This document shows positions 20,641-31,375 of a stretch of DNA of 55,785 bases, in pieces. The DNA is from Gyrodactylus bullatarudis (lineage: Eukaryota; Platyhelminthes; Monogenea; Gyrodactylidea; Gyrodactylidae): positions 1 through 55,785 of the forward strand of contig SSNU01000206.1 of NCBI GenBank assembly GCA_012064415.1, in the 5' to 3' direction. A program made the translations under genes and the position numbers. The number at the start of each line of letters is the position of its first letter. The stretch's first letter is position 1. Under the pieces are notes generated by a model that did not search any database, was not told where the DNA came from, and saw only the letters and a list, made by a program, of their open reading frames with translations.

Positions 20641-20785
20641 TTTCACACATGATGACTCGAGATAAATTTAAAATATCACGGAGGTTTACTTTTATACCTC
20701 TTATGAGTCATAATCACTACATGTATTTGTATTATAATCTGTCAATCAATGTCACACTGAGAAACCTCCCCTCCCTTCTGTCCTA
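20641..20785 (-). repeat. Dispersed repeat R1 inserted at the start of PLE-A copy 2
   Basis: 145 bp that matches, in inverted orientation, the two outer parts of 31376-31800 (TCAATGTCACACTGAGAAAC; GAGGTTTACTTTTATACCTC). It includes a TATAAAAG-type box on the minus strand. The middle 200 bp present at 31 kb is absent here. It truncates the RT fingers of the following PLE-A. Confidence 0.6.
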
Positions 20786-22223
20786 TTATTTACCAAAGCC
20801 AGTCAGCTACACATAATTTAGCAAAATGGTTGGTTGAAATCTTGACACCAATGAAAGAAGAAGTCTGCAATTTTTCATTAAAGGATTCATTTGATCTGGT
20901 GGATAAAGTGAGGGATAAGAATATAAGAGATCTCAAAATGGTTTCGTTTGACATTTCTTCATTATTTACAAATGTCCCGTTGGAGGAAACGATCAAATAC
21001 ATATGTGAATTTGTAAAAGCTAACAAGGAGAAATTTCCTATATCGTTCTTTTGGGTTCGCAAACTATTAGAGCTATGCTGTAAAAACGTGGTATTTACAT
21101 TCAACAAGCAAATTTATGTGCAAAAAGATGGAGTTGCAATGGGCTCACCCATTGGACCTCTATTTTTAGTCAAGTTAGAAAACAGCACACTGAAGACAAT
21201 CATTGAAAGTTGTGATAGATACTGGAGATACGTAGATGATACCCTAATTTTCATCCATAAGGATAAGGACGAAAATGAATTATTGTCAAAGTTTAATGTA
21301 GCACATCGAAATTTGAACTTCACGATGGAAAAGGAGTCAGAAAATGGATTACCGTTTCTAGAAATTTATATGAACAGAATGGAGGATGGAGCTATTACGA
21401 GATCCATTCACAGGCAAATTGATGAATTTTAACTCCTTTGCACCGCTAGCCTACAAAAGAGGATTAGTGAAATCTTTATTCTCAAGAACTAAGAAACTAG
21501 CATCTGAACAACTGTGGGAAGTTGAGAAAGAAAAACTGATTAGAATCTTCATGAGTAACAACTATCCTAGACAATTCATCCTCGATAACATGGAATTGAG
21601 GGAGTCGAACAGAACGGACGAAGAAGAGGTCCAACCGGTATATCTGAGAATACCTTTTAAAGGGGATAACCATGGATCGATGTTAAAACAAAAAAGTGAA
21701 CCAGTTATTCCAAAATATGTTACCGAATAAGAAGGTTAGGTACATCTTCAAAACAAATAGAATGTTTACGAATGAATCGAAGGATCTCTTAGATTACAAC
21801 AAATCATCTTTCGTGGTATACAAGTTCAAATGTCCTTGCAAAGCTGAGTACATTGGACATACAACGAGAAGATTAGAGGACAGAGTAGAAGAACACCTCT
21901 ATACAGGTAACACAGCAGTTAGAGATCATGTCAAGGTATGTGACAAAAAACCTTCCCCATCAAACTTTTACATCCTTTATAGACAAAATGGGAAGAACGT
22001 CAACGCTTTGAAAACTGCTGAATCTTTCTACATTAAAAAGGAAAATCCTATTCTTTGTAGACAAAAGAAAATAGTCAAACCATTGGGTCTAAACTGGCCT
22101 AATGTTAACAGAAGTTCAAACCAATTACAGACAAGCAGCCAACCTGGAGAATCCAGAAAGAGAAATAGGAACTCAAATGGCGTATCCAACATCAACAAAA
22201 TTACAAGATATTTTAGCCAGTAG
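20779..22223 (+). pseudogene. Penelope-like element PLE-A copy 2: RT (5' truncated) plus GIY-YIG endonuclease
   Basis: Reading begins inside the fingers (FCPIIYQS..NLAKWLVEI), then palm motif A VSFDISSLFTNVPLEETI, motif B QKDGVAMGSPIGPLFLVK, and catalytic RYVDDTLIF (YVDD at 21229-21240). The thumb follows (SFAPLAYKRGLVKSLFSR; frameshift near 21420), and a second frameshift near 21715 leads to the endonuclease with CPCKAEYIGHTTRRLEDRV and a basic Ser/Asn-rich tail ending ITRYFSQ at 22223. Only two indels and one missing 5' part separate it from a full protein, so it is the youngest-looking PLE here. The hammerhead at 22609-22648 is 390 bp after the stop. Confidence 0.9.
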
Positions 22224-22452
22224 AACCTTTGCCTAATGAGATCAAAGATTATATTAAACCTTTTACTAATTTTTTATTTCTATTATTTTTTCTATTATTG
22301 TGATGAACATGAATTTGAAAAAAAGATTTTTATACAATTTTATTATTACAATTACAGTTGTATTAGACAATATATGAAACCTCATATATGAGACTTATTC
22401 ATATGTTAACATCATATATCATGTAATACATATTAAACATACGTGTACACAT

Positions 22453-22468
22453 CCCACCTTAGGGTGGG
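22453..22468 (+). repeat. GC-rich hairpin in the PLE-A 3' region
   Basis: CCCACC TTAG GGTGGG, 6-bp stem with tetraloop, next to GTGTACAC. Counterpart of 3859-3877. Confidence 0.55.
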
Positions 22469-22608
22469 TACTAGCACTTTTCACACATAACCTCTACCCC
22501 CGTTTGACATGATGTCACATAGATGTCCTCTCCTCCCAACCAACACAAGAGAGCCAATCAGATTTTATCATATTTTTCTTTATATTTTACTATATATTTG
22601 GCATGTAA

Positions 22609-22648
22609 GAGGCTGATGAGTATGCCTGAAATATAGCGCTTATTCCTC
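22609..22648 (+). ncRNA. Hammerhead ribozyme candidate HHR-A2
   Basis: GAGG (22609-22612), CTGATGA (22613-22619), helix II region GTATGCCT, GAAA (22628-22631), helix III AUAUAGC/GCUUAU (22631-22643), U at 22644 as the cleavage base, then CCTC (22645-22648). GAGG/CCUC pairs perfectly; the other PLE-A copy uses AAGA/UCUU at the same place. It lies 390 bp after the PLE-A stop. Confidence 0.7.
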
Positions 22649-22987
22649 ACTTTCGGCATCCTTTTCTTCAATATGCTCTCAACGTTTGCACAGCTAACAG
22701 AAGACATTAAGAATTATTTGTCTACAGTAGTTAAAAATGTAAAAACAAGATTAACTATTAAATTATTATTCTTAACACTCTAGCAATTCTGAGACATATG
22801 GGTGAGTAACGTTCTAAAGAACATTTTTGATAATTGAAAAAATTAAAAAATATTCTGAAATTTTCAGCTTACATAATATTCTTCTTTCCATTCTTGACTC
22901 TTATATTCTTCAACCTATACTATTTCTTTGCAAATTGTAAATTATTATCTTTTATTCAAAATTTAATTATATCATTTTCAAAGAGAG
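22649..22987 (+). other. PLE tail sequence between two hammerheads
   Basis: No gene. 22850-22985 carries the PLE-B 3' block (TTTTCAGCTTACATAATATT, CTATTTCTTTGC). The sequence thus passes from a PLE-A end into a PLE-B end. Confidence 0.5.
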
Positions 22988-23022
22988 ACCACTGATGATC
23001 CTTTGAGAAATGCGCATTTGGT
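22988..23022 (+). ncRNA. Hammerhead ribozyme candidate HHR-B2
   Basis: ACCA (22988-22991), CTGATGA (22992-22998), UCCUUUGA helix II region with two possible pairs, GAAA (23007-23010), palindromic helix III AUGCGCAU (23010-23017), cleavage base U23018, then UGGU (23019-23022) pairing with ACCA. All core bases are present. Confidence 0.65.
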
Positions 23023-23204
23023 TCTAAATATACTTTCTTACATATTTCTAAATAAATAGTCAAAATTTCTGTTAAAATTGTTCAAAAAATATTATTTCCT
23101 AACTCTGAAAAATTTTAAGTTTTCACATCTCTCATTAGACTTCATGAATAATCTGTGTACAATGTGAACACTGAGTACACACATTGTTCATTTTTTGTGC
23201 GCAG

Positions 23205-24250
23205 TTTATAGTGGCCGAAGTAATATGATTCTCACTCTTTATTTCTCGTTTAATACCTTAAAATAAACTTTTATGCGACCAGAGATATATTGATAGATTT
23301 GTTTATGTTCAATGAATTAAACCATAAAATTTATTCCAAATTTTTTACTAATATTAGAAAAAAAAACAAATTTACTGTATTAATGGAAACGAATAAAATC
23401 AGAATCACCATTTTATTGGATGTTTTCTTTATTTTCTGCAAAATATCTATGCATTAATAACGTATTAAGATAAAGTAAGGTATTTAGACCCTTTCTGCCT
23501 ATACGTACATATAAAATTACTGCCTGAGGGCACCTCAAATATTTTTGATCTGGTTTAAATTGAAATTTTTTTAAACGATAAGATCACAACTTAAATCTTG
23601 ATTATTTTGTTAAATAATCATATTTTCATTAGAATTTTCCTCTTTAAAGGGTCTTACAAAACTTTCAAGCAGATATTGATAACCAATTGAGTTCATTTTT
23701 GTTTTGACGAATTGAAGAGAGAAAAGTTTGCTTTGATAACTCTCGTTAGCATAAATAATCTACAATTGAATTTTTTCTCGGTTTTCTCAAAGTTAGGTTA
23801 GTTTTGACTCCTAGTTAAAACTGAGACTACACAAACTATTCAGATCGATTCTTATTCTATTTGAAACAAAAAGCCTACTTCTAATCCTTGTATTCGGGTA
23901 TTTTCTCATATAGTCAGTTTACACGATCGAACAGGCCATCAATTACACAAGTCACACATCTTTAGGACCTTCCATCAGCATTTTTGTTCGAATTCTTTAA
24001 ACAGCCTGATTTGGTAATTAATTGTCAATTTTTCATTTTTAAATAGTATTTTTCCAGTATCTAATGTACACCTGCTTACTCAGAATATTGATAAATATGA
24101 AAATTTTATCATCTGGACAATCTTTTTGATGTTCAAATCAGGTGCATAATATTTTGAATGCAAGTGTTGTCATTATTTTCTTCTGTACTATAGAACATGA
24201 TTCGACTAAATTAGAGAACGTTTGCCCTCCTCCTTATATTTTAATACGGG
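23205..24250 (+). repeat. Dispersed PLE-B-downstream repeat, copy 1
   Basis: Similar to 32238-32611 plus 35806-36310. 23820-23980 (AAACTGAGACTACACAAACT...GACCTTCCATCAGCAT) is almost identical to 35948-36110. At about 23566 this copy has an uninterrupted GGTTTAAATTG where the other copy carries a TTAA-flanked insertion. No coding content. Confidence 0.7.
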
Positions 24251-24314
24251 TAACCACCGCAAAAGTTTTATTCAAATATTAATAAGCGTAATATAAAATA
24301 CTATCTGAAAACTA

Positions 24315-25399
24315 GCATTAGATTGCGAAAACACAAATAAATTTATTTTCGTATTTTGCTCAAAATCGTTTCAAATATACACGAAAATGTCTCAAATTTA
24401 AACTAAATTATAAATTAGGTATTGTTTTTTGCTCATTTCTTATTCACTGCATGCTTTATCAAATTATTAAAAATCAAAACTTTGATCGACTATGGAAAAT
24501 GTTAATCGCATACTATCTTTATATTTCCAAATTTGTTGATGGTTTAGTATTTTAACTATTAATAGAAATGCTATGCTTTTTAACTATTACTTATTTATAT
24601 ATAAACTCCAATCATTTTCATAAGTTTTTAAATACTTAGTTAGTAAAGAAAAATGTATCAATATACACATTTATCCAAGAGGATATATCTCATTAATCGC
24701 TAATATAGTAGCTAAAATAAAATTTGATCTGTATTTTATCTTGAAAAGATATTAACATAGGTAAGAATCTTATAAATTATTTGTTTTGTTGGTAACCGCA
24801 TTACAATCACGATTCTTTGAGTGTTGTGCGCAGTAACATTAACCAATTCATACTTGTGGCACACAATATGATGTTGACAACTTTCATTCTGTAAGGTTCT
24901 ATAGAACATATGCTCATCCGAAATTATGATCGAACCAGGAAGGATTCGTTCTTTGATTATTGCCAGCAACGTCACTCGCTTTCGATCAGAGACTGTTTGC
25001 ATGAAGGCTTCTTCTGTCTCATCAATACATCCAAAGACGCAATGTTTTGTAGATTAAGAAATTTATCAATTCCCGAACAAGTGTGGGGAACTGAGGTAGC
25101 GATTAAAATGAGACGTTGACATAAAAGAACAATCTCCTTTGGATCTTTCATATACAAAGCTATAGCATTAAAGCAGATTTTATCAACATTATCCATAGTT
25201 GTGTGTTTAATGTCGATCATAGTTTCTATTATTTTGGTTTTAATAATTTGATAAAGCATACCGGTGAATAAGAATAAAAACTCAATACCTAATTTATAAT
25301 TTAGTCTAAATTTGAGACATTTTCGTGTAAATTTGATTGTGAAGACGATTTTTGAGCAAAATAGGAAAAAAAATTATTTGTGTATTCGCCATCTAATGC
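24315..25399 (-). mobile_element. Merlin-type DNA transposon relic with imperfect terminal inverted repeats
   Basis: 24315-24432 and 25282-25399 are imperfect inverted repeats (GCATTAGATTGCGAAAACAC versus GCATTAGATGGCGAATACAC at the ends, and a shared AATTTAAACTAAATTATAAA-type inner part). They flank an ISXO2-like coding relic. A clear 8-9 bp target duplication, usual for Merlin, is not visible. Exact ends are uncertain. Confidence 0.6.
24736..25260 (-). pseudogene. Merlin (IS1016/ISXO2-like) transposase relic
   Basis: Minus strand: the upstream frame (24972-25259) has a motif (N.IALYMKDPKEIVLLCQRL.LIATSVPH). After a frameshift near 25000-25050 the frame 24736-25040 reads VFGCIDETEEAFMQTVSDR, LLAIIKERILPGSIIISDEH and VNVTAHNTQRI. 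The pattern R..TLL.II...I.PGS.I.SDE..Y...L and the HTQ.I box are the signature of the ISXO2-like DDE domain of Merlin elements. The central region with the first catalytic Asp is not recognisable and the C-terminus is short. Non-functional. Confidence 0.6.
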
Positions 25400-25444
25400 T
25401 TTACCTTTTGCATGTCATTTTGAGAGAAAGTGTTGAACAAACTG

Positions 25445-25620
25445 CTAGATAATTATAATTTTGAACCGAGTAGTTCTTAAGGGAGTTGTTCGGCATATAT
25501 TGACTATAACGTTGTTCACTTCCTACCTGACTATGTTGTCTTCCGGATTTTATTGGTCTATCTGTAGAAAAAAAAGGGAGAGAAATGTGTAATATTTCTT
25601 AAAGAATAAGTATTATAAAA
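25445..25620 (+). repeat. Dispersed repeat, copy 2
   Basis: Counterpart of 17825-17985 (AGTTCTTAAGGGAGTTGTTC; TCTATCTGTAGAAAAAAAAG). Confidence 0.55.
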
Positions 25621-25778
25621 ATTATAGTGATTGTAATAGTAATCAGAATTAATAGAGTAATAACTCCGATAATATAATTCATCACTTGAAAGAAAATTAA
25701 AATTAAGATTAGAATAAAAAACATCTAGATTACCCTGATAAAAATAGTCAGGACTCACACAATATTTCGAATACATGT

Positions 25779-25891
25779 CGTGAGATTTTTCAAAAAACTT
25801 AAGATACTTAAAACCTTGTGTGCCCAATCAAAACCTTGAACCTTGGACACACAAGGTTTTAAGTATCTTAAGTTTTTTGAAAAATCTCACG
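25779..25891. repeat. Perfect 44-bp inverted repeat with 25-bp spacer
   Basis: 25779-25822 is exactly complementary to 25848-25891 (CGTGAGATTTTTCAAAAAAC...CTTGTGTG). The absence of mismatches in otherwise decayed sequence suggests a recent event. No terminal target duplication is seen. It separates two divergent short open frames (25558-25827 minus, Tyr/Asn-rich; 25820-26044 plus). Confidence 0.85.
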
Positions 25892-26044
25892 CCAGAGGAA
25901 GAATACGACTTTTTTTTCTTGATATCCACTGACATAATTATAGAACAACATTTTTATAATTCAGGTAGAGAACTTCCATGGAAAAAATTATTATCTATAT
26001 ACCATACAATTGCAAATATCTCAGGTTTTATTGAAATAAAATAA
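25820..26044 (+). CDS. Unrecognised open frame, 74 codons
   Basis: The plus-strand frame starts inside the hairpin and reads LSILSFLKNLTPEEEYDFFF, followed by a region with SGRELPWKKLL. No known domain. Slight resemblance to 14952-15221. It may be a remnant of an unknown element; it may also be chance. Confidence 0.2.
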   Translation: MPNQNLEPWTHKVLSILSFLKNLTPEEEYDFFFLISTDIIIEQHFYNSGRELPWKKLLSIYHTIANISGFIEIK

Positions 26045-26049
26045 TTTTT

Positions 26050-27187
26050 TCACTATTAAGAATATTAAATTAGACGGTTGTAGAAATCTTCTGCAGATAA
26101 GTGAAACTTAGAAATCATGTCATTACATAGTTCAAGTTTCAATGATTTTAATAAATTAAATATAAATATCAAATTATGGGTTCTTCATTATGCTTGAAAA
26201 GTTGTCTAAGTTATATGGTGTAAGCTTTATAAATTCTATGCGTGACATAGAAATTCCTGAAATCAGAGTTAATGAAAATTGAATTTACTATGCACTCGCT
26301 TAGCCAGACTGTGGATTCAATTTGGAATTTTGAAATGCTATCTAATCAGAATAAATTATCAGTTCTATTGGTCAACATTTTCACAACGTCTCATTGATTT
26401 AGATTATTTTAACTTTTTATTTGAAAAAAAGTTGAGAGTGATGAATCGAGCAGAGTGGGCAAGAAACAGGATATTTAGAATTTTTTTGATAATTTCTGGG
26501 ATACGTACATGTTAGTATATGTTATTGAATGTTTTTGATCAAAATGTTACTTCAAATTATTTTCTCAAATTATTATCTAAAAGGAAAGAAATGTTCACAA
26601 AAAATTTCAGTTTTACTATTCTTTCCCTACATAATGGTTCATTAAGTGAATGCATAAGAATGTTTATGAATTTGATATTATCATCATTTTATCAAAAAAA
26701 TAATAAAAATCACCTAATCCTAATTAAAGGCCGATTTAAAGAAAAGGTTTATCTTTTCGAGGTCATTAATAAATTTATTTCATAATTTAGCCCTGAGTAT
26801 CACTCGTTCAAGTAAGTTCTATATTTGACAAACAGTCATTATGTAGTAAATAAACTTATAGCCCCAGAATTAAAGATTTTTATTAGGTTCTACTGAATAA
26901 ACACTATTTTCAAATATTCTGAAGTCCCTTCGAAATCAAAGTCAAAAATAAATACATCCAGTTGAAAAAAATTTCAGATACCAATACAGGTAAAAGTCCT
27001 GTAAAGTGAGAAGAGATGAATTAAAAGGTGATTGATCCTCGTATATAAAGGGCTAATTTGGATTGAATATTATTGGTAGATTGCATGAACCGAGGAAAGC
27101 TCGTGGGAGAATATTATCTTATTTTTCACCCTGATCCAATCTATGCTATTAAACTATATTATAAATGAGAGTTATGAATTTTCAATT
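26050..27187. other. No gene recognised; two short open frames
   Basis: Open frames at 26279-26515 and 26519-26785 (+) encode hydrophobic, Phe/Leu/Asn-rich peptides without motifs. They could belong to one broken ORF of an unidentified element. No repeats with the rest of the window were found. Confidence 0.25.
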
Positions 27188-27694
27188 TATATGTTGTGTA
27201 CCAAGTTGGAAGAACGTACAAAGTTGGAAGAAAAATTAATAGGGGGCAGGGGTCTCTTTACCTCTATGCCCCTTTCTCGGGTTTACGTGTAATTTCACTT
27301 TTTTTGTTTTTTTCACAGGGGGGAATACATTCCCTCTCTACTCTGTGTATGCTTGATGTATGCTCTACATGAAAATGCTGTCGAAATGCAATTTCAGTAC
27401 CTATTACTTTTATGAAAAATTTTATATTTCTGGAATCTACATTATATGTTGACCTTTCTCTGTTTATTTATTACTTCTATATGACTAGACTTTCTTGTTA
27501 AAATAAATCTTACAATGTTGTTATACGTTTCTGTTTAATTAATTAGATTGACATTGGTCATTTTGAACAGTGGCATATTTCTTACAACGTGTATTTATAG
27601 GATATCTGTGTCTGTATTTCTAATTTAATTTTAAAAATGCATTACAATGTAATGTATTTTTATTCGTGTGTGTATCACACAATCAATTTTTACA

Positions 27695-29298
27695 ATGACT
27701 GACACGCTGAGAGGACAGTTTTATGAGATCTTATGCTCAGATTTACATAAGCTAAACTCGAAAGTCATTACTGATGCTGAGTATGATGATCAGATTAGAA
27801 GATTAGAATCTGCAACCCATGATTACCATGAAGATAGCCAGATTTATAAACTCAGAAAAAAGAAAGGTGTCAAGACAATAAATTCCAAGAAAATTCTCTA
27901 CGCCAAAGATCCTGAAGGCAACTCGACTGGATTTTATGCACGTTTCTCGAAAATTTATGATATCATTGAATCATGCCATAAATCTCTCGGACATAAAGGT
28001 ATGCATAATACTAAAATGGAAGTTGACAAAAAATACGTAAATATAACACGAGATCAAATCAAAACGTATATTTCTATTTGTCAAATTTGTGTTATGAATA
28101 GACCTTCGAAGAAAAAGGGCATTGTGGTGAAGCCTAAAGTAACTAATCAGTTTAATTCAAGATGTCAAGTTGATCTTATTGATTATCAGTCTTGCCCCGA
28201 TGGTGATTTCAAGTTTTTGTTAGTTTACCAAGATCATCTAACAAAGTTCCTTCTCCTCAGGCCATTGAGAACAAAATCAGCTGAGTCTATTTACAATACA
28301 CTTTTGGACATTATTTATGATTTCGGACCCCCTAAAATTCTTCAATCCGATAACGGGAGAGAATTTAAAAATCAATTGATCGAAAAAACTCTCCTAGAAA
28401 AATTTTCCATGTACAATATTAAGATAATTCATGGTCAACCCCGTCACAGCTAAAGTCAAGGGTCTGTTGAACGTGCAAATCGGGATATTGGAGACATGCT
28501 GCGTAAATGGATGGCAGAAAATAATTCATCCAAATGGGCTGAAGGAGCTAAAGAGGTGCAGCTGATGAAAAATAGGTGCTATCACAGGACTATAAGAATG
28601 ACCCCATATAAAGCTGTGTTTGGACAAGATATTAATTTAGTAGATCCAAACGTTGAAAGTTGTTCAGAATCAGGTAGGTTGAAGTTATTTTGCTTTTGAA
28701 TTAATTTATTTTATCTACTTATAATTATAGATAAAGATGACTTCCAAGATTTAAACGAAAGTGAATTAATGGAAAACTATTCAGGTAATTTACTCTATAT
28801 AAAGATTATTTTTAGATATTGTTGACGTTAGAGCAAAAATGATCAGCTCGATCCGCGAAGATTGCTTACTCAGTATGCAGAAGGAAGCTGCGAAAATGTT
28901 AACAAATCATACTTTATCGGAAGCCAATATCGGTGATAACGTTACTGTTCAAATTCCTGAGATTGACAGATCCAAGGCTGATGATAGAAATTTATTAGGA
29001 GTTATTAGCGAAAAAAAATGGAAAATTCAAAATAATTACAGCTCAAGGCCCTCTAGCAGGATGGTTTTCCCGTTCACAGTTTTCTCTTACTAATGAAAAA
29101 ATTATTACAACTCCAAATTGTGACAATGTGCCTATCAGTGTGAGAACAGCGAGCATAAAGCAGTCGAGGTCTGATGGACAAGGTTACACAAAATGTCACT
29201 GCACAACTGGATGTACAGCTAAATCATGCAAATGTAGGAAGCTTAATATACTCTGTAACTCCAAGTGTCATAACAGTAATAGTTGTAAAAATAAATAA
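27695..29298 (+). pseudogene. Ginger-like transposase (HHCC zinc finger, DDE integrase, Cys-rich tail), two lesions
   Basis: Start chosen at ATG 27695 (MTDTLRGQFYEIL), which aligns with the start of the homologue at 33350. Domains in order: an N-terminal region; zinc finger IIESCHKSLGHKG...CQICVM; integrase core with CQVDLIDYQSC (Asp), LQSDNGREFKN (Asp) and SQGSVERANRDIG (Glu); a KRCYHRT.R.TPY segment; then a basic domain and a C-terminal cysteine-rich tail CHCTTGCTAKSCKCRKLN, ILCNSKCH, ending at 29298. Two probable phase-1 introns lie at about 28672-28730 and 28786-28816. Lesions: TAA at 28451-28453 (Gln in the homologue) and a one-base insertion in the A-run near 29011-29018. Confidence 0.8.
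28672..28816 (+). other. Two candidate introns in the Ginger-like transposase
   Basis: TCAG/GTAGGTTG ... ATTATAG/ATAAAG, and TCAG/GTAATTTAC ... TTTTTAG/ATATTG. Removing both keeps one open frame (ESDKDDFQDLN and NYSDIVDVRAK), each interrupted in phase 1. The homologue at 33350 has one such intron (GATC/GTGAGT ... TTAAAG/AAAG) at the second position, also phase 1. The second intron here is only about 31 nt, unusually short. Confidence 0.55.
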
Positions 29299-29709
29299 TA
29301 ACCTTTTTTTCGAATTTCTTAACTTATTAAATTAAAAATCTCGAAACCTGTCCGAAAAGATGCAAAATTAAATTGTGATTCTAAAGAGTGGTCGCATCAT
29401 ACATAATGATTGAGTTTAATCATATTTCAAGTTATTTCCAAGAATTCCAGAAATATAAATTTTTCATAAAAGTAATAGGTACTGAAATTGCATTTCGACA
29501 GCATTTTCATGTAGAGCATACATCAAGCATACACAGAGTAGAGAGGGAATGTATTCCCCCCTGTGAAAAAAACAAAAAAAGTGAAATTACACGTAAACCC
29601 GAGAAAAGGGCAGAGAGGTGAAGAGACCCCTGCCCCCTATTAATTTTTCTTCCAACTTTTTGGATTAATCCAACTTTGTACGTTCTTCCAACTTGGTACA
29701 CAACATATA

Positions 29710-31375
29710 CAAACGAACTGAAATCCTCCTAATGAAATTTATATCAAAGAATAATACTGAATAAGAAAAACTTTTATTTGACAGAATCTTGAGTTAAAAA
29801 GCTAATAAAAAACTTATCAATTTCACAAATTTTTATGAACGATTTAATGATTTATTTGTGGTGCTCAAAAGCATTTCTAAAAAGTGATGGTTTTTTGAAA
29901 TTAAAAATAAAATGCCAATTCTCAGTCTCACAAACACAGCATGGTTCATTCATACACAACATGTCTCGTATAAAATGCTTAGACATTAGGACAGACCGTG
30001 ATGCAACCCCAACCTTCAACCTTCGCTCTGGATTTTCAATTTCGTTTATGGGAATCTCAATAAAAATAGGGGTGTAGACCCCCATACCCAGAGCGAGTGT
30101 TAAATCACACCGACCTTACCATTAGGTAATGGGAAGAAAAAACATACACATTTAGGTATCCCATGTAATCTCCTTGCGTCATTAAGCCTATTATGTAAAG
30201 CTGCATGCTTTTTCTAAAGAGGTTAATGCTCCCTCAGATAAATTATTCTTAATTCAAAATACCCCTTTCAACCAGATTTATTGTCAGATAAATTTTTTCA
30301 ACAGTTAAACTCCTACTCAAAGAGTGAAAGTGAATTTTCTCTAAAAAACGTGGATGACCATGCACAAGCCGTAAAAAATCAAGAGCTGAAATAAAGTTTA
30401 AAGAAATTTAGTGTTGAATAAAATTATTTTTAAGAAGATTCTTTTGAAAATTTTTGGGGTGTTTATTGGAAAAATATTTCCTGGAGTGATTTTTGGAATT
30501 AACCCGTTTCAAAAACAATACTTTCACTAAATAATCTAGACCATTTCTTCTGGTTAATTTTGAAAAGTTCATCGCTCAATAGATCATTTATTATTATTAT
30601 TCAACTTCGAATGAATTTTCAATTCAATTTGGCATATTCCAAAGTGGGTAAAAAATGTAAAAATATCGAAATTAATTAAACTCTCATTTAATTGACTAAT
30701 TGTCAATTGCAATTTTAAATTTCATTGGTTAAATTTCATTTTTGAAGTTACGCATCCACTTATGGGTGAGTCTGCGATTTGACTATAAACCGAAGATATA
30801 AATAAAAATTTCAAACTAGAGGAAAAAATACTATTTCTCATATAAGGAAATAAAAAATTACGTGATTCACTTTCAAAACCTGAAAATTCTTTAAGATAAA
30901 AGTCTCTCAAGGTTTTCTTTCGGACTTCAAGGAGTTCTCGTTGGCCAATTAATTATTATTAATTATTAAATTGATTTCATTATCTTTTAGCTATACAATT
31001 CTAATAAATTCCGTATTCTTAAATTAGCTTAGTAATTCATCTAGGGAAGAGGATAAGAAGAATCACAAGTCCTGAGGATTGGACAAGTGAAATAGAGAAT
31101 TCGAAATCATGTTTGATGGAATATCTAACCAATTCGTGGACAAATTCGTCAATCAATCTATGGTTGGAGAAGAAGTTGTCAGAATAGAAAAGGTCGAAAA
31201 AATTTAACTTAACTTCAAAGGATATAATTTTAACTAAGAGAAATTTGGCTGCCCATGGGTATAAACAAGGATAGAGTGACCTTACTATTCTGTATAAATG
31301 CAGTTGGCGACAGAAGATCTCATCATCAATAATGTCAAGAAACACTCGAAATACTAATGTTGAATCACAGTAAAA
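29710..31375. other. No gene recognised
   Basis: Short open frames exist on both strands at 29835-30085 (about 80 codons each, overlapping), with no motif. 31040-31200 (+) reads NEIENSKSCLMEY, faintly like the PLE-B thumb (NEIENSK.CLMENVY at 41775), so a very decayed PLE piece is possible. Otherwise AT-rich. Confidence 0.3.

Larger units (their letters stand above)
27192..29705 (+). mobile_element. Ginger-like integrase DNA transposon 1 (target duplication TATA)
   Basis: Terminal inverted repeats of about 260 bp (27192-27450 and 29440-29705) begin TGTTGTGTACCAAG and end CTTGGTACACAACA. They are flanked by TATA on both sides (27188-27191, 29706-29709). Boxes of the form CCAAGTTGGAAGAA are repeated two or three times near each end. 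One gene with an integrase-type transposase lies between. Cut-and-paste elements with a retroviral-type integrase, TIRs and 4-bp duplications fit the Ginger superfamily. The protein resembles integrase-derived KRBA2/SCAND3-type proteins. Only a stop and one homopolymer indel disable the gene. Confidence 0.85.

Noticed and set aside
23205..24250. Possible protein-coding exons in the dispersed repeat
   Set aside because: No open frame of useful length; similarity to 32-36 kb extends through stops in all frames.
24306..25408. Target duplication for the Merlin relic
   Set aside because: Sequences flanking the apparent ends (TGAAAACTA and TTTACCTTT) do not match, so exact boundaries remain open.
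29852..30085. Overlapping 77-80 codon frames on both strands
   Set aside because: No motif, no repeat elsewhere in the window and no splice context; likely chance open frames.
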